The notes: generated by a model from the letters alone, not told the origin. A stretch of 64,000 nt of DNA from Marvinbryantia sp. (GCA_016297895.1 JAEDFS010000002.1:1-64000); one strand, 5' to 3'; shown: positions 9,601 through 18,109, numbered from the stretch's first letter. A program made the numbers and translations.

Positions 9601-9852
9601 GTTCAGCTTTATAAAAACAATATTGGTGGCGAGGCAATAGGTCTTGTGCTGTTTGATGAAGCTTTTAATAACATGGATGACGAGAGGATAGGCGGCGTTC
9701 TGGAATTTTTAAGAAGGTTGCCGCTGCAGATCCTGATTGCGGCTCCGCCTGACAAAATACAGTATATCAGCCCCTTCGTTGAAGAAACGTTACTGGTAAT
9801 GACGGATGAAAAGGTAAGTTTCGTAGAGAGGTATATCAATGGTGCAGTATGA
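6610..9852 (+). CDS. jetC: Wadjet system SMC-like ATPase JetC
   Basis: This 1080-residue ATPase is the motor of the Wadjet complex. It has the bipartite SMC architecture: Walker A GENGAGKS at residues 30-37, long charged coiled coils from about 225 to 430 and 620 to 900, a hinge-like globular region between them (about 440-620), then the ABC signature SGGE near 981 and Walker B VLFDEAF with the catalytic glutamate near 1017. GTG 6610 is preferred over the upstream in-frame ATG because AAGGGAGG lies eight bases before it and because MKKLMRVKLINWHRF is the usual head-domain start. It overlaps jetB at its start and jetD at its end. Confidence 0.9.
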   Translation: MKKLMRVKLINWHRFTNTTIEFEKSTLISGENGAGKSTLLDAIQFVVICSTNYFNKAAHENGKRKLTGYIRCKTGRENRPYERTGEISAHIALEFYEEKRNRYFVVGAVVDSASEGQEKTARYLMDGLRLEDSLFFQGKTPKSINQFRTTNAKKIKQWCTTDKEARSMIKNRFGRIEDKFFRLIPKALAFRPIDDIKDFVYSYVLDEKEVNIDVLRENVRTYQDLQRTLENVKIRIGRLEKINALHDQVEDGSRKDRQYEYYLARVEADLIGEDIKRMKSEIQSDTLRLEAQNRQIDQVKDEQMEKQQIRDDLRAELATDKDFLAKDEQEKRLQFLKSKKKGLLEEYEMLKRSVDASKRQLKKLLEVRDVDASVKLYYDYLCSIDKDIDLAKVKDILLNVIAYKNEMRDRIFKKRAEIAAEEAAVSSQKQELDRKIEQLMKKKLSYADDVERVRMAVKEEFLRIGRTPEPRILCEMLEITDDSWRNAVEGYLNTQRFYILVEPENFDIALGVYDRLRKEKKAYGVGLINTQNLDQYDTAPEGSLAAVVTSQNKYAKRYINMILGKVHMCAHYRELKNYKTSITKECMKYQNNVASAIKPAIFETPYIGQNALKVQLEQAKKKREEIKEQLRELKTRLEQLEFVLEPLGTEHDTDIKYRLDVISDLRQVSLEINKCKENIATLEKNSNMIMKQIQLSSLEKILGELAVKLNSLNRAAGKTEERISLTKEQVVNGQAEHAEKAVIYEELGSKAGDSLSVWRQEYEKQTEDKSYSQFRDNYVRRRKANQTLVAKTMDAMKESMGEYKTAHDFGAAATMEGYQEFETEYLKLKNSELLQYEGKVESARCAAEEEFREQFLSKLQENMKIAQAEFKELNKALNDITFSNEKYEFLYMPSKRYRQYYEMIMDDFNAMQGESIFSGLFHETHKAVIEELFERLALDNDNNAKALDEFTDYRTYMDYDIRIIHSDGNYSLYSKVCEEKSGGETQTPFYVTVAASFVQLYKNNIGGEAIGLVLFDEAFNNMDDERIGGVLEFLRRLPLQILIAAPPDKIQYISPFVEETLLVMTDEKVSFVERYINGAV

Positions 9853-11038
9853 TCGGAAGATCTTAAATAACCTGTTGGACACATATGAGAAAAGTCTGCT
9901 GTTTACGGGGGAGAATAAGAGAACGATACAGATAGAGTTCCGGTTTACGAAAACCTCGATTCCTTCTTATTTTGATGAGAGCTCTTCAGAATATGAAAGT
10001 ATTCACATTTCCATGAAGCTATTGGAGCGTAAAAATCTGATCAGTATCATTTGGAAGGATAACAAACAGGATTATCTGATTCAGAAAGTCAGATTGAAAA
10101 CAGATCATATAAAAGAAGCTTATCAATATGTTGGGCGCAGGACAAAACGAGGACTGGAGGAAGAAAACATTAGGATACTTCAGAAATATCTGGATGTGGA
10201 GGCTCCAATTACAGCGAGTTTTGTCATGTATCTTCTGAAACGCTTACAAAATCATCAGTCGGTCAAAGAATATATTGTGCTGGAGAATACGAAGGAAACA
10301 GATAAGTTTCTGCAGGCATGTGTATTCGTGGAGCAAAACAGAAAATCATGCTATATCAGGGAATTTTCCATTATGCATTTTCAGGACACGAAATATTTTG
10401 AGCAGATAGAAAACCGTATTGCTAAAGTATTCCGGCAGTTTTCAGAGGAATATGCGGAAATGGATACGATGGAACTGTTAGCTGAATACGGAATTTACAG
10501 AACCCCTGATTATGTTTATTTTAAAGGAGATGCCGGGATATCAATCGGAGAGGAAAAGGTAGATCTATCATTGTTAAGACAGGGGATTGGTATTTCCGGA
10601 GAGGATCTTATGCGCATTCGTTTTTCAGATCCTGGAAGGATAAAAAAAGTAATCACCATTGAAAATCTTACTTCTTTTTTCAGATATTGGGAAGAAGAAA
10701 GTTTCCTTATTTATCTTGGTGGATATCATAACAGCATTCGAAGAATTTTGTTAAAAATGGTCTACGAGGTAATTCCGAATGCAAAATACTATCATTTTGG
10801 AGATATGGATGCGGGTGGATTTTCTATTTTGCGGGATCTTCGTAAAAAAACAGGTATTCCATTTCTGAGTTATCATATGGATCTGGATACGCTGAAACGA
10901 TATAAGCAATATGGAAAGAAACTTACAGAGTCAGATCGAAAGCGTCTGGAGAAACTGTGCGGAGAGGAAGAATTTTACGAGGTGATTCATTTTATGCTGG
11001 AAGAAAATATAAAGCTGGAGCAGGAATGCATCATTTAG
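9839..11038 (+). CDS. jetD: Wadjet system TOPRIM nuclease JetD (DUF2220-type)
   Basis: JetD is the nuclease of Wadjet. The C-terminal half carries a TOPRIM fold: the acidic residue E275 in ITIENLTSFF and the D-x-D pair D322/D324 in HFGDMDAGGF, the metal-binding residues used to cut DNA. The N-terminal 170 residues form the arm domain (DUF3322-like in other types), here with a LLKRLQNHQSVKEYI helix. The length of 399 residues is normal. The ATG overlaps the last 14 bases of jetC, so the two are coupled. With jetA, jetB and jetC all intact, the system should be functional. Confidence 0.9.
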   Translation: MVQYDRKILNNLLDTYEKSLLFTGENKRTIQIEFRFTKTSIPSYFDESSSEYESIHISMKLLERKNLISIIWKDNKQDYLIQKVRLKTDHIKEAYQYVGRRTKRGLEEENIRILQKYLDVEAPITASFVMYLLKRLQNHQSVKEYIVLENTKETDKFLQACVFVEQNRKSCYIREFSIMHFQDTKYFEQIENRIAKVFRQFSEEYAEMDTMELLAEYGIYRTPDYVYFKGDAGISIGEEKVDLSLLRQGIGISGEDLMRIRFSDPGRIKKVITIENLTSFFRYWEEESFLIYLGGYHNSIRRILLKMVYEVIPNAKYYHFGDMDAGGFSILRDLRKKTGIPFLSYHMDLDTLKRYKQYGKKLTESDRKRLEKLCGEEEFYEVIHFMLEENIKLEQECII

Positions 11039-11067
11039 GGTAAGCTGAGAGTATGAAATACTGGACA

Positions 11068-11088
11068 TTTTTTACAAAATGTAAAAAA
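11068..11088. promoter_or_regulatory. Palindrome upstream of the peptide transporter promoter
   Basis: TTTTTTACA (11068-11076) and TGTAAAAAA (11080-11088) form a perfect inverted repeat around AAA, four bases upstream of the -35. It could bind a regulator, for example the XRE-cupin protein encoded at the end of the operon; that link is a guess. Confidence 0.4.
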
Positions 11089-11091
11089 ATA

Positions 11092-11120
11092 TTGTAAAAT
11101 GAACGGAAAAATGGTATAAG
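11092..11120 (+). promoter_or_regulatory. Promoter of the peptide transporter operon
   Basis: TTGTAA (11092-11097), a 17-base spacer and TATAAG (11115-11120). A leader of about 95 bases precedes the first gene. Confidence 0.5.
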
Positions 11121-11222
11121 TATACGTATATGTTTAAAGAGGTAAAGTTTTGGTTGGACGCTTTAACACATAAAAGCTGTAAAGCACCATAGTGGAAGCA
11201 TAAGGTATAGATTAGAAAGTTT

Positions 11223-12230
11223 GTGAAAATTATGATTCAGTCAGAAAAGCTGTTAGAGATTAAGAATCTATGTGTGGAATTTCAGACGGTCGAGGGGACT
11301 GTGAAAGCGGTCGATCACCTGAATTATACACTGCATAAAGGGGAAAAACTGGGGATCGTTGGAGAGAGCGGCAGTGGTAAGAGTGTCTCTTCCCTGGGAA
11401 TCATGCAGCTGATCCCGAATCCTCCGGGCAGGATCACTGAGGGACAGATCCTGTACAATGGAAAGGATCTGGTGAAGACTCCGGAAAAGGAGATGCAGAA
11501 GATTCGCGGCAATGAGATCTCGATGATCTTTCAGGAGCCGATGACTTCTCTGAACCCGATCATTCAGTGCGGAAAGCAGATCGCAGAGGCTTTGCGTCTG
11601 CACAGAGGGATTAAGAAGAAAGAAGCCATGGAGGAAGCGGTCAGGATGATGAAAGCAGTCGGGATCGCCAATCCGGAGGTGCGTGCTCATGAGTATCCAC
11701 ATCAGATGTCTGGAGGGATGCGTCAGAGAGTTATGATTGCGATGGCACTTGCCTGTGAACCGAAGGTTCTGATTGCAGATGAGCCTACGACAGCGCTTGA
11801 TGTGACGATCCAGGCCCAGATCCTTGATCTGATCCGCAGATTGAACGAGGACAGAGATACTTCGGTTTTGTTTATTACCCATGATCTTGGTGTGATCAGT
11901 GAGCTTTGTGACACGGTAATCGTGATGTATACGGGGCGTATCGTGGAGCAGGCTCCGGTGAAAGAGTTATTCCGGGATCCAAAGCATCCGTATACCTGCG
12001 GTCTTTTGGGAGCGATTCCAAAGATCACGAAGGATCGTCCGCCTCTGGCTACGATCGAGGGGATGGTACCGAATCCAACGGAGCGTATCGAAGGATGCAG
12101 TTTTGGCCCGAGATGTCCTTATGCGACAGAACAGTGTCGAAAGGCAGAGCCTCCTGTAGTACAGCTCTCCGAAGAACGGCAGGTAAGATGCTGGCGTTTT
12201 GCACAGCATGATGAAAGCAGGGAGGGTTAG
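11223..12230 (+). CDS. oppD: Peptide ABC transporter ATP-binding protein (OppD/DppD)
   Basis: One of two ATPases that power peptide import. Motifs in order: Walker A GESGSGKS (about residues 45-52), Q-loop MIFQEPMTSLNP, signature MSGGMRQR, Walker B VLIADEPTTALD, and the H-loop ITHDLGVI. The C-terminal oligopeptide-transporter domain holds the cysteine cluster CSFGPRCPYATEQC, which binds an iron-sulfur cluster in characterised DppD/OppD proteins. The length of 335 residues is typical. The GTG at 11223 has only a weak ribosome binding site and ATG 11232 is a possible alternative. The next gene starts three bases after this one ends. The order is ATPase, ATPase, binding protein, permease, permease. 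Confidence 0.93.
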   Translation: MKIMIQSEKLLEIKNLCVEFQTVEGTVKAVDHLNYTLHKGEKLGIVGESGSGKSVSSLGIMQLIPNPPGRITEGQILYNGKDLVKTPEKEMQKIRGNEISMIFQEPMTSLNPIIQCGKQIAEALRLHRGIKKKEAMEEAVRMMKAVGIANPEVRAHEYPHQMSGGMRQRVMIAMALACEPKVLIADEPTTALDVTIQAQILDLIRRLNEDRDTSVLFITHDLGVISELCDTVIVMYTGRIVEQAPVKELFRDPKHPYTCGLLGAIPKITKDRPPLATIEGMVPNPTERIEGCSFGPRCPYATEQCRKAEPPVVQLSEERQVRCWRFAQHDESREG

Positions 12231-12233
12231 CTT

Positions 12234-13202
12234 ATGGCAGCAAATGAAAAAGAAGTGCTGGTGAAAGCCGACCGGGTCAAGGTATATTTTAATGGCAGGT
12301 CCAGACGTGACGGGAAGGTCAAGGCTGTCGATGATGTCAGCTTTGAGATCATGAAAGGGGAAACCTTTGGGGTCGTAGGAGAAAGCGGATGTGGAAAGAG
12401 CACGCTTGGACGTACGCTTGTGCGTTTGCAAAAACCTACGGATGGTCAGATCTATCTGAATGGAACAGATATTTCACAGCTTAAGGGCGAACCGTTAAAG
12501 CAGATGAGAAAGGATGTACAGATCATTTTTCAGGATCCATCTGCATGTCTGAATCCAAGACGTACGATCCGTCAGATCCTCATGGAGCCATTTAAGATCC
12601 ATGGTCTGACTGGAAAGATCGATGCTGAAAAACGGATTCTTGAGCTGCTTCAGCTGGTAGGTCTGGATGAATATCATTTGAGCCGTTATCCCCATGAACT
12701 TTCAGGCGGACAGAAACAGCGTATTGGTATCGCCAGAGCACTTGCACTGGAACCAAAGCTCATTATTTGCGATGAGGCGGTATCTGCGCTGGATGTTTCC
12801 GTACAGGCACAGGTACTGAATCTTCTTCAGGAATTAAAAGAAAAACTGGGACTGACCTACTTTTTTATTTCGCACAATCTCAATGTGGTCTATCAGGTCA
12901 GCGACAGAGTAGGTGTCATGTATCTTGGACGTATGGTGGAGATCGCTTCTTACGATCAGCTATATGAAAAGCGCTACCATCCATATACGGAAGCATTGCT
13001 TTCAGCGATTCCTCAGATCGATCAGGAAGTACAAAGCAAGCGTATTCATCTGGAGGGTGAAGTGCCGAGTCCGTCGAATCCGCCATCCGGGTGCCATTTT
13101 CACACCCGCTGCCAAAAGGCATGTGACAGATGTAAAAAAGAGACGCCTCAGCTCAGAGAGGTCGATCCGGGGCATTTTGTAGCCTGTCATCTGTACGAGT
13201 AG
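12234..13202 (+). CDS. oppF: Peptide ABC transporter ATP-binding protein (OppF/DppF)
   Basis: This is the second ATPase of the importer, 322 residues. Motifs: Walker A GESGCGKS, IFQDPSACLNPR at the Q-loop, signature LSGGQKQR, Walker B LIICDEAVSALD, and ISHNLNVV at the switch. The C-terminal cysteine motif CHFHTRCQKACDRC matches the OppF/DppF family. The start is backed by GGGAGG nine bases upstream. It pairs with OppD to form the asymmetric ATPase dimer. A hairpin-forming spacer (GAGAT...CGACATCTC) separates it from the binding-protein gene and may set different mRNA levels for the parts of the operon. Confidence 0.93.
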   Translation: MAANEKEVLVKADRVKVYFNGRSRRDGKVKAVDDVSFEIMKGETFGVVGESGCGKSTLGRTLVRLQKPTDGQIYLNGTDISQLKGEPLKQMRKDVQIIFQDPSACLNPRRTIRQILMEPFKIHGLTGKIDAEKRILELLQLVGLDEYHLSRYPHELSGGQKQRIGIARALALEPKLIICDEAVSALDVSVQAQVLNLLQELKEKLGLTYFFISHNLNVVYQVSDRVGVMYLGRMVEIASYDQLYEKRYHPYTEALLSAIPQIDQEVQSKRIHLEGEVPSPSNPPSGCHFHTRCQKACDRCKKETPQLREVDPGHFVACHLYE

Positions 13203-13254
13203 AATAATGGAGATTCTGTCGATTACGACATCTCAATAAAAAGGAGGAATTATC

Positions 13255-14841
13255 ATGAAAAAGAAGTTATTAACCTTAAGCTTATGTCTTGCTATGAGCT
13301 TTGGATGTGCTGCATATGCAGGCGCTCAGGCACAGGCAGCGGAAACATCTACAACGGTTGTAGTAGCCATGGGTGGAGGATTTTCGTCCCTGGATCCGGG
13401 ACAGATCTACGAAAAATATCCGCCGCTGGTAGTAAATGCCTGCTATGACAATCTGTTCAGATTTATGGACAACGAGGGAGCTCCGGAGCCGGCTCTGGTA
13501 GATACTTATGAGTTCTCTGAGGATGGACTGACATTGACTATGACACTGAAGGATGCTACATTTGCAAGCGGTAACCCGGTGACTTCTGCAGACGTTGCAT
13601 TCAGTATCAACCGTGTAAAGAATCTGAAAGGAAATCCATCTTTCCTGTGCGATACCATCGAAAGCATTGAGACACCGGATGAGAAAACGGTAGTATTCCA
13701 CATGACACAGGTAGACAGTGCAATTCTTGCCAAGATGTCATACAATTCCATGGCAATCCTTGACAGTGCTGTGGTAAAAGAAAACGGCGGTACAGATGCG
13801 GAGGATGCCAGCACAACGGATACGGCAAACGATTACCTGAATTCAACAAGTGCAGGTTCCGGTATGTACATCATGACAAGCTATGTTCCTGATTCAGAGA
13901 TCATTCTGGAGAAGAACCCGAATTACTGGGGTGAAGCTACCAATGTAGACAAATACATTATCAAGATCCAGCCGGATGCAAACGCACAGATGATGGGACT
14001 TTCTTTTGGTGATGTAGATGTAGCCCTCAACATGACAGATGATACCATGGCAGAAGTTGTGGATGATGAAAATCTTGCGGGTATCAACTCTGCTACCAAA
14101 ACAGTTGGTTTCGTTATGATGAATATGGACGAATCGATCGGCGGTCCCGTATCAGATCCCAAGGTACAGCAGGCGATCCGTAAAGCAATCGATTATTCCG
14201 GTGTGCAGCTGATCTGTGGTGAAGGCACAAGTACGCCGTACTCTCTGATCCAGACCGGATTTATGGGAAGCAAAGGGGAGAGACCGGCTGACTACACAAA
14301 TGTCGAAGAAGCACAGGCTCTTATGGAAGAGGCTGGATATCCGGATGGATTTACCATCGATCTTGTAGTAACAGATCTGGATATGGAAGGAATCCTTCTG
14401 ACAGACCTTGCTCAGAAGATCAAAGATGACCTTGCAAAGATCAAAATCGAATGCAATATTGTTGCTCAGCCATGGGCTGCCGGATATGGTGATGCTTACC
14501 GTGATGGTACATTAGGATTTACAGTAATGTACTGGGGTACTGACTACAACGATCCGAATGTTCAGCTTGAGTTCCTTCCGGGAAAAACAGTTGGTTTAAG
14601 AGCAGGATGGCAGGAAGATATGGATCCGGAACTTGCAGCAAAATATGACGAAGTACTTGCAGCTACAGACAATGAAGAGCGTACAGTACTTCTTGAAGAA
14701 ATCCAGGATGACATGTATGAAGATGGTCCATTTATCTTTATTGCACAGGCACCTGCACACATTGGATACAATACAAGACTGACCGGTGTAGAGGTTTCCG
14801 ACCCGTATGCGTTGGATCTTACCAAGATCAATGTAAAATAA
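13255..14841 (+). CDS. Peptide-binding protein, family 5 extracellular solute-binding
   Basis: This 528-residue protein should capture peptides outside the cell. An N-terminal signal peptide (KKKLLTLSLCLAMSF) is followed by GCAAYAGAQAQAAE. The cysteine could be a weak lipobox, or signal peptidase I could cut after AQA. The mature part has the family 5 landmarks: DNLFRFMDNEGAPEPALVDTYEFS, LTLTMTLKDATFASGNPVTSADV near residue 90-120, and NPNYWGEA. AAAGGAGGAA precedes the ATG. The length suits a dipeptide or oligopeptide receptor. The neighbouring prolidase and prolyl isomerase genes suggest that proline-containing peptides are among the substrates. Confidence 0.9.
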   Translation: MKKKLLTLSLCLAMSFGCAAYAGAQAQAAETSTTVVVAMGGGFSSLDPGQIYEKYPPLVVNACYDNLFRFMDNEGAPEPALVDTYEFSEDGLTLTMTLKDATFASGNPVTSADVAFSINRVKNLKGNPSFLCDTIESIETPDEKTVVFHMTQVDSAILAKMSYNSMAILDSAVVKENGGTDAEDASTTDTANDYLNSTSAGSGMYIMTSYVPDSEIILEKNPNYWGEATNVDKYIIKIQPDANAQMMGLSFGDVDVALNMTDDTMAEVVDDENLAGINSATKTVGFVMMNMDESIGGPVSDPKVQQAIRKAIDYSGVQLICGEGTSTPYSLIQTGFMGSKGERPADYTNVEEAQALMEEAGYPDGFTIDLVVTDLDMEGILLTDLAQKIKDDLAKIKIECNIVAQPWAAGYGDAYRDGTLGFTVMYWGTDYNDPNVQLEFLPGKTVGLRAGWQEDMDPELAAKYDEVLAATDNEERTVLLEEIQDDMYEDGPFIFIAQAPAHIGYNTRLTGVEVSDPYALDLTKINVK

Positions 14842-14859
14842 GTGTATCTGAATGATTTT

Positions 14860-14889
14860 CAGTGGTGGACCGTTTGAGGTCCGCCACTG
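14860..14889 (+). terminator. Intercistronic hairpin after the binding-protein gene
   Basis: CAGTGGTGGACC (14860-14871) and GGTCCGCCACTG (14878-14889) form a 12-pair stem with one G-U around a six-base loop. No T-run follows, so it probably stabilises the upstream message or gives partial termination, a common way to raise binding-protein levels above permease levels. Confidence 0.6.
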
Positions 14890-15046
14890 AGATATGTGGA
14901 AACGGACCTTGTCGTGATACGGATAGATGCCGGATGATCTGGCTTTTCCGAACCGGAAGAGAGCTATACTATGACGACAATGCCTGTTTACAGGAACCCT
15001 GGATGAGACTTGCGGGAAAAAGAACATGAGAGGAGAGTTAAGTCGA

Positions 15047-16066
15047 ATGGAACGGCTGAAATTTATAGGAAAACGTTTGATATATCTTGTAATCATGCTG
15101 TTTGGCGTAGCGACGCTCGTATTTATTCTGACGAAAATGATACCGGGAGATCCGGTCGTTGCAAATTTAAGCCAGCGGGCGCTGAGTGATCCGGAGATCG
15201 TGGCGGCTTACAAAGCGAAATATGGCCTGGATCAACCGATTCTTATACAGTATTTGTATTATATGAAAAATCTTCTGAGTTTTGATCTCGGAACATCCAT
15301 TCGTACCAATACTCCGGTACTGGAAGAGCTTGCCAGATGTTATCCGGCAACCATCGAACTGGCGCTGTTTTCCATCATCGTTGCGACGATCTTTGGTATT
15401 TTATTCGGCGTGATCTCTGCAGTCAGACGCAATAGTATTGCAGATCAGGCAGTGCGTGCGATCTCGGTAGTTGGTGTCAGCATTCCAAGCTTCTGGTTTG
15501 CATTGCTTGCTTTATTTTTATTTTATTTCAAACTGAGAGTGATGCCCGGACCGGGACGTTTGAGCAATTCATTTTCTGCTCCGGCTGCGGTGACAGGTCT
15601 GTATGTGATCGACAGTCTTTTAGAAGGGGATATCCCGAAAGCAATCGATGCATTTCGACATCTGGTGCTTCCGGGCTGTGTATTGGCCTCCTTTACGATG
15701 GGATTGATCACGCGTACCACCCGTTCCAATCTTCTGGATGTGTTGTCTACGGATTACATCCGTACTGCACGTGCAAAAGGTCTGGGAAAAACGGCATTGA
15801 TCCTGCGTCATGCACTGGGGAATGCATTGATCCCTGTACTGACGGTGATCGGTCTGGGACTTGGGAATCTTCTGGGCGGCATGGTTCTTGTAGAAACGAT
15901 CTTCAGCTGGCCCGGTGTTGGTCAGTTCGCTTATCAGTCTGTACTTTCTGCGGATTTTCCTTCGATCATCGGTGTTGCACTTCTGATTGCATTAAACTAT
16001 ATGGTGATCAATACTGTCGTTGATATTCTGTATGGTATCATCGACCCGAGAGTGAGGTGCAACTAA
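15047..16066 (+). CDS. oppB: Peptide ABC transporter permease (OppB/DppB)
   Basis: A 339-residue inner-membrane permease with six predicted segments: one at the N-terminus (IYLVIMLFGVATLVFIL) and five in the second half. The cytoplasmic ATPase-docking EAA loop reads YIRTARAKGLGKTALILRHALGNALIPV (near residues 227-255). VETIFSWPGVGQFAYQSV is a typical OppB/DppB C-terminal block. ATG 15047 is chosen because GAGGAGAG lies upstream and family members start just before FIGKRLIY; an in-frame ATG at 15026 lacks a good ribosome site. The stop overlaps the next gene in a TAATG. Confidence 0.93.
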   Translation: MERLKFIGKRLIYLVIMLFGVATLVFILTKMIPGDPVVANLSQRALSDPEIVAAYKAKYGLDQPILIQYLYYMKNLLSFDLGTSIRTNTPVLEELARCYPATIELALFSIIVATIFGILFGVISAVRRNSIADQAVRAISVVGVSIPSFWFALLALFLFYFKLRVMPGPGRLSNSFSAPAAVTGLYVIDSLLEGDIPKAIDAFRHLVLPGCVLASFTMGLITRTTRSNLLDVLSTDYIRTARAKGLGKTALILRHALGNALIPVLTVIGLGLGNLLGGMVLVETIFSWPGVGQFAYQSVLSADFPSIIGVALLIALNYMVINTVVDILYGIIDPRVRCN

Positions 16067-16902
16067 TGTTACGAGCGTTGAAGAAATTATTAAAATCAAA
16101 CTATCTGTTTACCTTTGGTGTGCTGATCTGTGCTTTCTGGATCATTGCAGCGATTCTGGCACCGGTGATTGCACCATACGATCCGATCACACAGGATCTG
16201 GCGGTGAAACTGCAGGCCCCAAGTGCGGCACACTGGTTTGGAACAGACAACTTTGGACGTGACATTTTCAGCCGTGTGATCTATGGCGGACGTTATTCTC
16301 TGCTTGCCGGATGTCTCACTGTGATCATTGCCGGTGCGATCGGTACTTTTTACGGTGCGATCGCAGGCTATGTGGGCGGTCACATAGATACGATTATGAT
16401 GCGATTTTCTGAAATGATCCTGTCATTCCCGTCTTTGGTCCTGGCAATGATCATCAATGCAGTAATGGGATCCAATCTGTTCAATACGATGTTTGCTCTG
16501 GTTATCGTTGCATGGCCGACTTATGCCCGTCTTATGCGAAGCGTGGTATTGAGTGTAAAAGAAAATGAATATGTGGCGGCCTCTGAGGTACTTGGTGCAT
16601 CAAGAGCAAGAGTTCTGTTTCGGGAGATCATTCCAAACAGTATCAGTTCGGTATTGATCATGGCGACAACAGATATTGGTAACCAGATCCTGATGTTCTC
16701 AACACTGAGCTTTTTGGGTCTGGGATCTGCTCCGCCCACACCGGAATGGGGTATGATGGTATCGGATGGTGTGAATTATTTCAATAAATTCTGGGTATCC
16801 GGATTCCCGGGCCTTGCGATTTTTACCATGGCAGTAGGTGCCAATTTTATTGGGGATGGTTTACGCGACCTGTTAGATCCAAAGTTACGAAAACAGTTTT
16901 AG
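16066..16902 (+). CDS. oppC: Peptide ABC transporter permease (OppC/DppC)
   Basis: This is the partner permease, 278 residues. The N-terminus has one membrane segment and the family block LAPVIAPYDPITQDL followed by HWFGTDNFGRDIFSR, which is diagnostic of OppC/DppC. Five further segments follow, with the EAA loop YVAASEVLGASRARVLFREIIPN. The ATG is in a TAATG overlap with oppB, so the two are translationally coupled. An upstream in-frame GTG at 16057 is less likely. A hairpin terminator lies 11 bases after the stop. Confidence 0.93.
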   Translation: MLRALKKLLKSNYLFTFGVLICAFWIIAAILAPVIAPYDPITQDLAVKLQAPSAAHWFGTDNFGRDIFSRVIYGGRYSLLAGCLTVIIAGAIGTFYGAIAGYVGGHIDTIMMRFSEMILSFPSLVLAMIINAVMGSNLFNTMFALVIVAWPTYARLMRSVVLSVKENEYVAASEVLGASRARVLFREIIPNSISSVLIMATTDIGNQILMFSTLSFLGLGSAPPTPEWGMMVSDGVNYFNKFWVSGFPGLAIFTMAVGANFIGDGLRDLLDPKLRKQF

Positions 16903-16912
16903 GAAATGTAGG

Positions 16913-16940
16913 ACAAGTCTCGTGGATTCGAGGCTTGTTT
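16913..16940 (+). terminator. Terminator after the peptide transporter operon
   Basis: ACAAGTCTCG (16913-16922) pairs with CGAGGCTTGT (16929-16938) with one G-U; a short T-rich tail TTTGTCTTTG follows. The weak tail may allow read-through into the prolidase gene. Confidence 0.65.
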
Positions 16941-17006
16941 TGTCTTTGTCACATTTTAAGAAAAGGCTGATCCAGGCCATCATTTTACATTTGGGAGGAT
17001 ATTGGT

Positions 17007-18092
17007 ATGTTAGCAGAAAGAATGAATCGTGTTATGAAGGAACTGGCAAACATGGAGCTTACACAGATGATCATCGTGGATCCGCTGTCGATCTATTATC
17101 TGACGGGGGTGTATGTCTCACCCGGAGAGCGTTTCCTGGGCCTGTACCTGAATCAGACAGGGAAAAAAGTGTTCTTTGTGAATAAGCTCTTTCCGATTCC
17201 GGCGGAACTGGATGCAGAGGTGGTATGGTACAGTGATACAGACCCGGTTATGGATCGGGTTGCAGAATATGTAGATCCGTCCTGCGCATTAGGGGTGGAC
17301 AAAGACATGCGTGCTCGTTTTTTGCTTCCGATCATGGAGGTATATCCACAGATGACTGTCAAAAATGCGTCATTAGCTGTGGACCTGACAAGAGGGCAGA
17401 AAGACGGGCAGGAGCGAGAAAAAATGCGTGCGGCATCCCGGATCAACGATCAGGCTATGGACCGATTCCGGGCATTGATCCATGCAGGAGTGCGTGAAAA
17501 AGAAGTTGCAGAGAAGATGCTGAACATCTATCTTGAACTGGGAGCAGATGGCTTTTCCTTTGAACCGATCGTATCTTTTGGGGCGAATGCAGCAGATCCG
17601 CACCATATGCCGGATGATACGGTGCTGAAGGATGGAGACTGTGTGCTGTTTGATGTTGGATGCAAAAAAGATGGATATTGTTCAGATATGACAAGAACAT
17701 TTTATTATAAAGCAGCAGATGAGACCAGCCGCAGAATATATGAGATCGTAAAACGGGCAAATGAGGCAGCAGAAGCGCTTATCAGGCCGGGCGTGCCTCT
17801 TTGCGAATTGGATAAGGCAGCAAGAGATGTCATCACAGAAGCCGGATATGGTCCACAGTTTACACACAGGCTTGGTCACTTCATTGGACTGGATGAGCAC
17901 GAATTTGGCGATGTGTCATCTGTGAGCGATTGGATCGCAGCACCGGGTATGATCTTTTCCATCGAACCTGGTATCTACCTGGAAGGAAATACAGGAGTGC
18001 GTATCGAAGATCTCGTACTTGTGACGGAAAATGGATGCGAAGTACTCAATCACTATAGCAAAGAATTAGAAATTATAGAATCATATCAATGA
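17007..18092 (+). CDS. X-Pro aminopeptidase/dipeptidase, M24B metallopeptidase
   Basis: This cytoplasmic enzyme cleaves the bond before proline in short peptides. It has 361 residues: a creatinase-type N-terminal domain (1-130) and a pita-bread catalytic domain. The five metal ligands are visible: D216 (FDVGCKKDGY), D227 (CSDMTRTF), H291 (RLGHFIGLDEHE), E320 (FSIEPGIY) and E334 (VRIEDLVL). GGGAGG precedes the ATG. It follows the peptide transporter, fitting a pathway that imports peptides and releases proline. Whether it acts on dipeptides (prolidase) or on longer peptides (aminopeptidase P) cannot be told from sequence. Confidence 0.9.
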   Translation: MLAERMNRVMKELANMELTQMIIVDPLSIYYLTGVYVSPGERFLGLYLNQTGKKVFFVNKLFPIPAELDAEVVWYSDTDPVMDRVAEYVDPSCALGVDKDMRARFLLPIMEVYPQMTVKNASLAVDLTRGQKDGQEREKMRAASRINDQAMDRFRALIHAGVREKEVAEKMLNIYLELGADGFSFEPIVSFGANAADPHHMPDDTVLKDGDCVLFDVGCKKDGYCSDMTRTFYYKAADETSRRIYEIVKRANEAAEALIRPGVPLCELDKAARDVITEAGYGPQFTHRLGHFIGLDEHEFGDVSSVSDWIAAPGMIFSIEPGIYLEGNTGVRIEDLVLVTENGCEVLNHYSKELEIIESYQ

Positions 18093-18109
18093 GATGAACA
18101 GGTGAAGAC

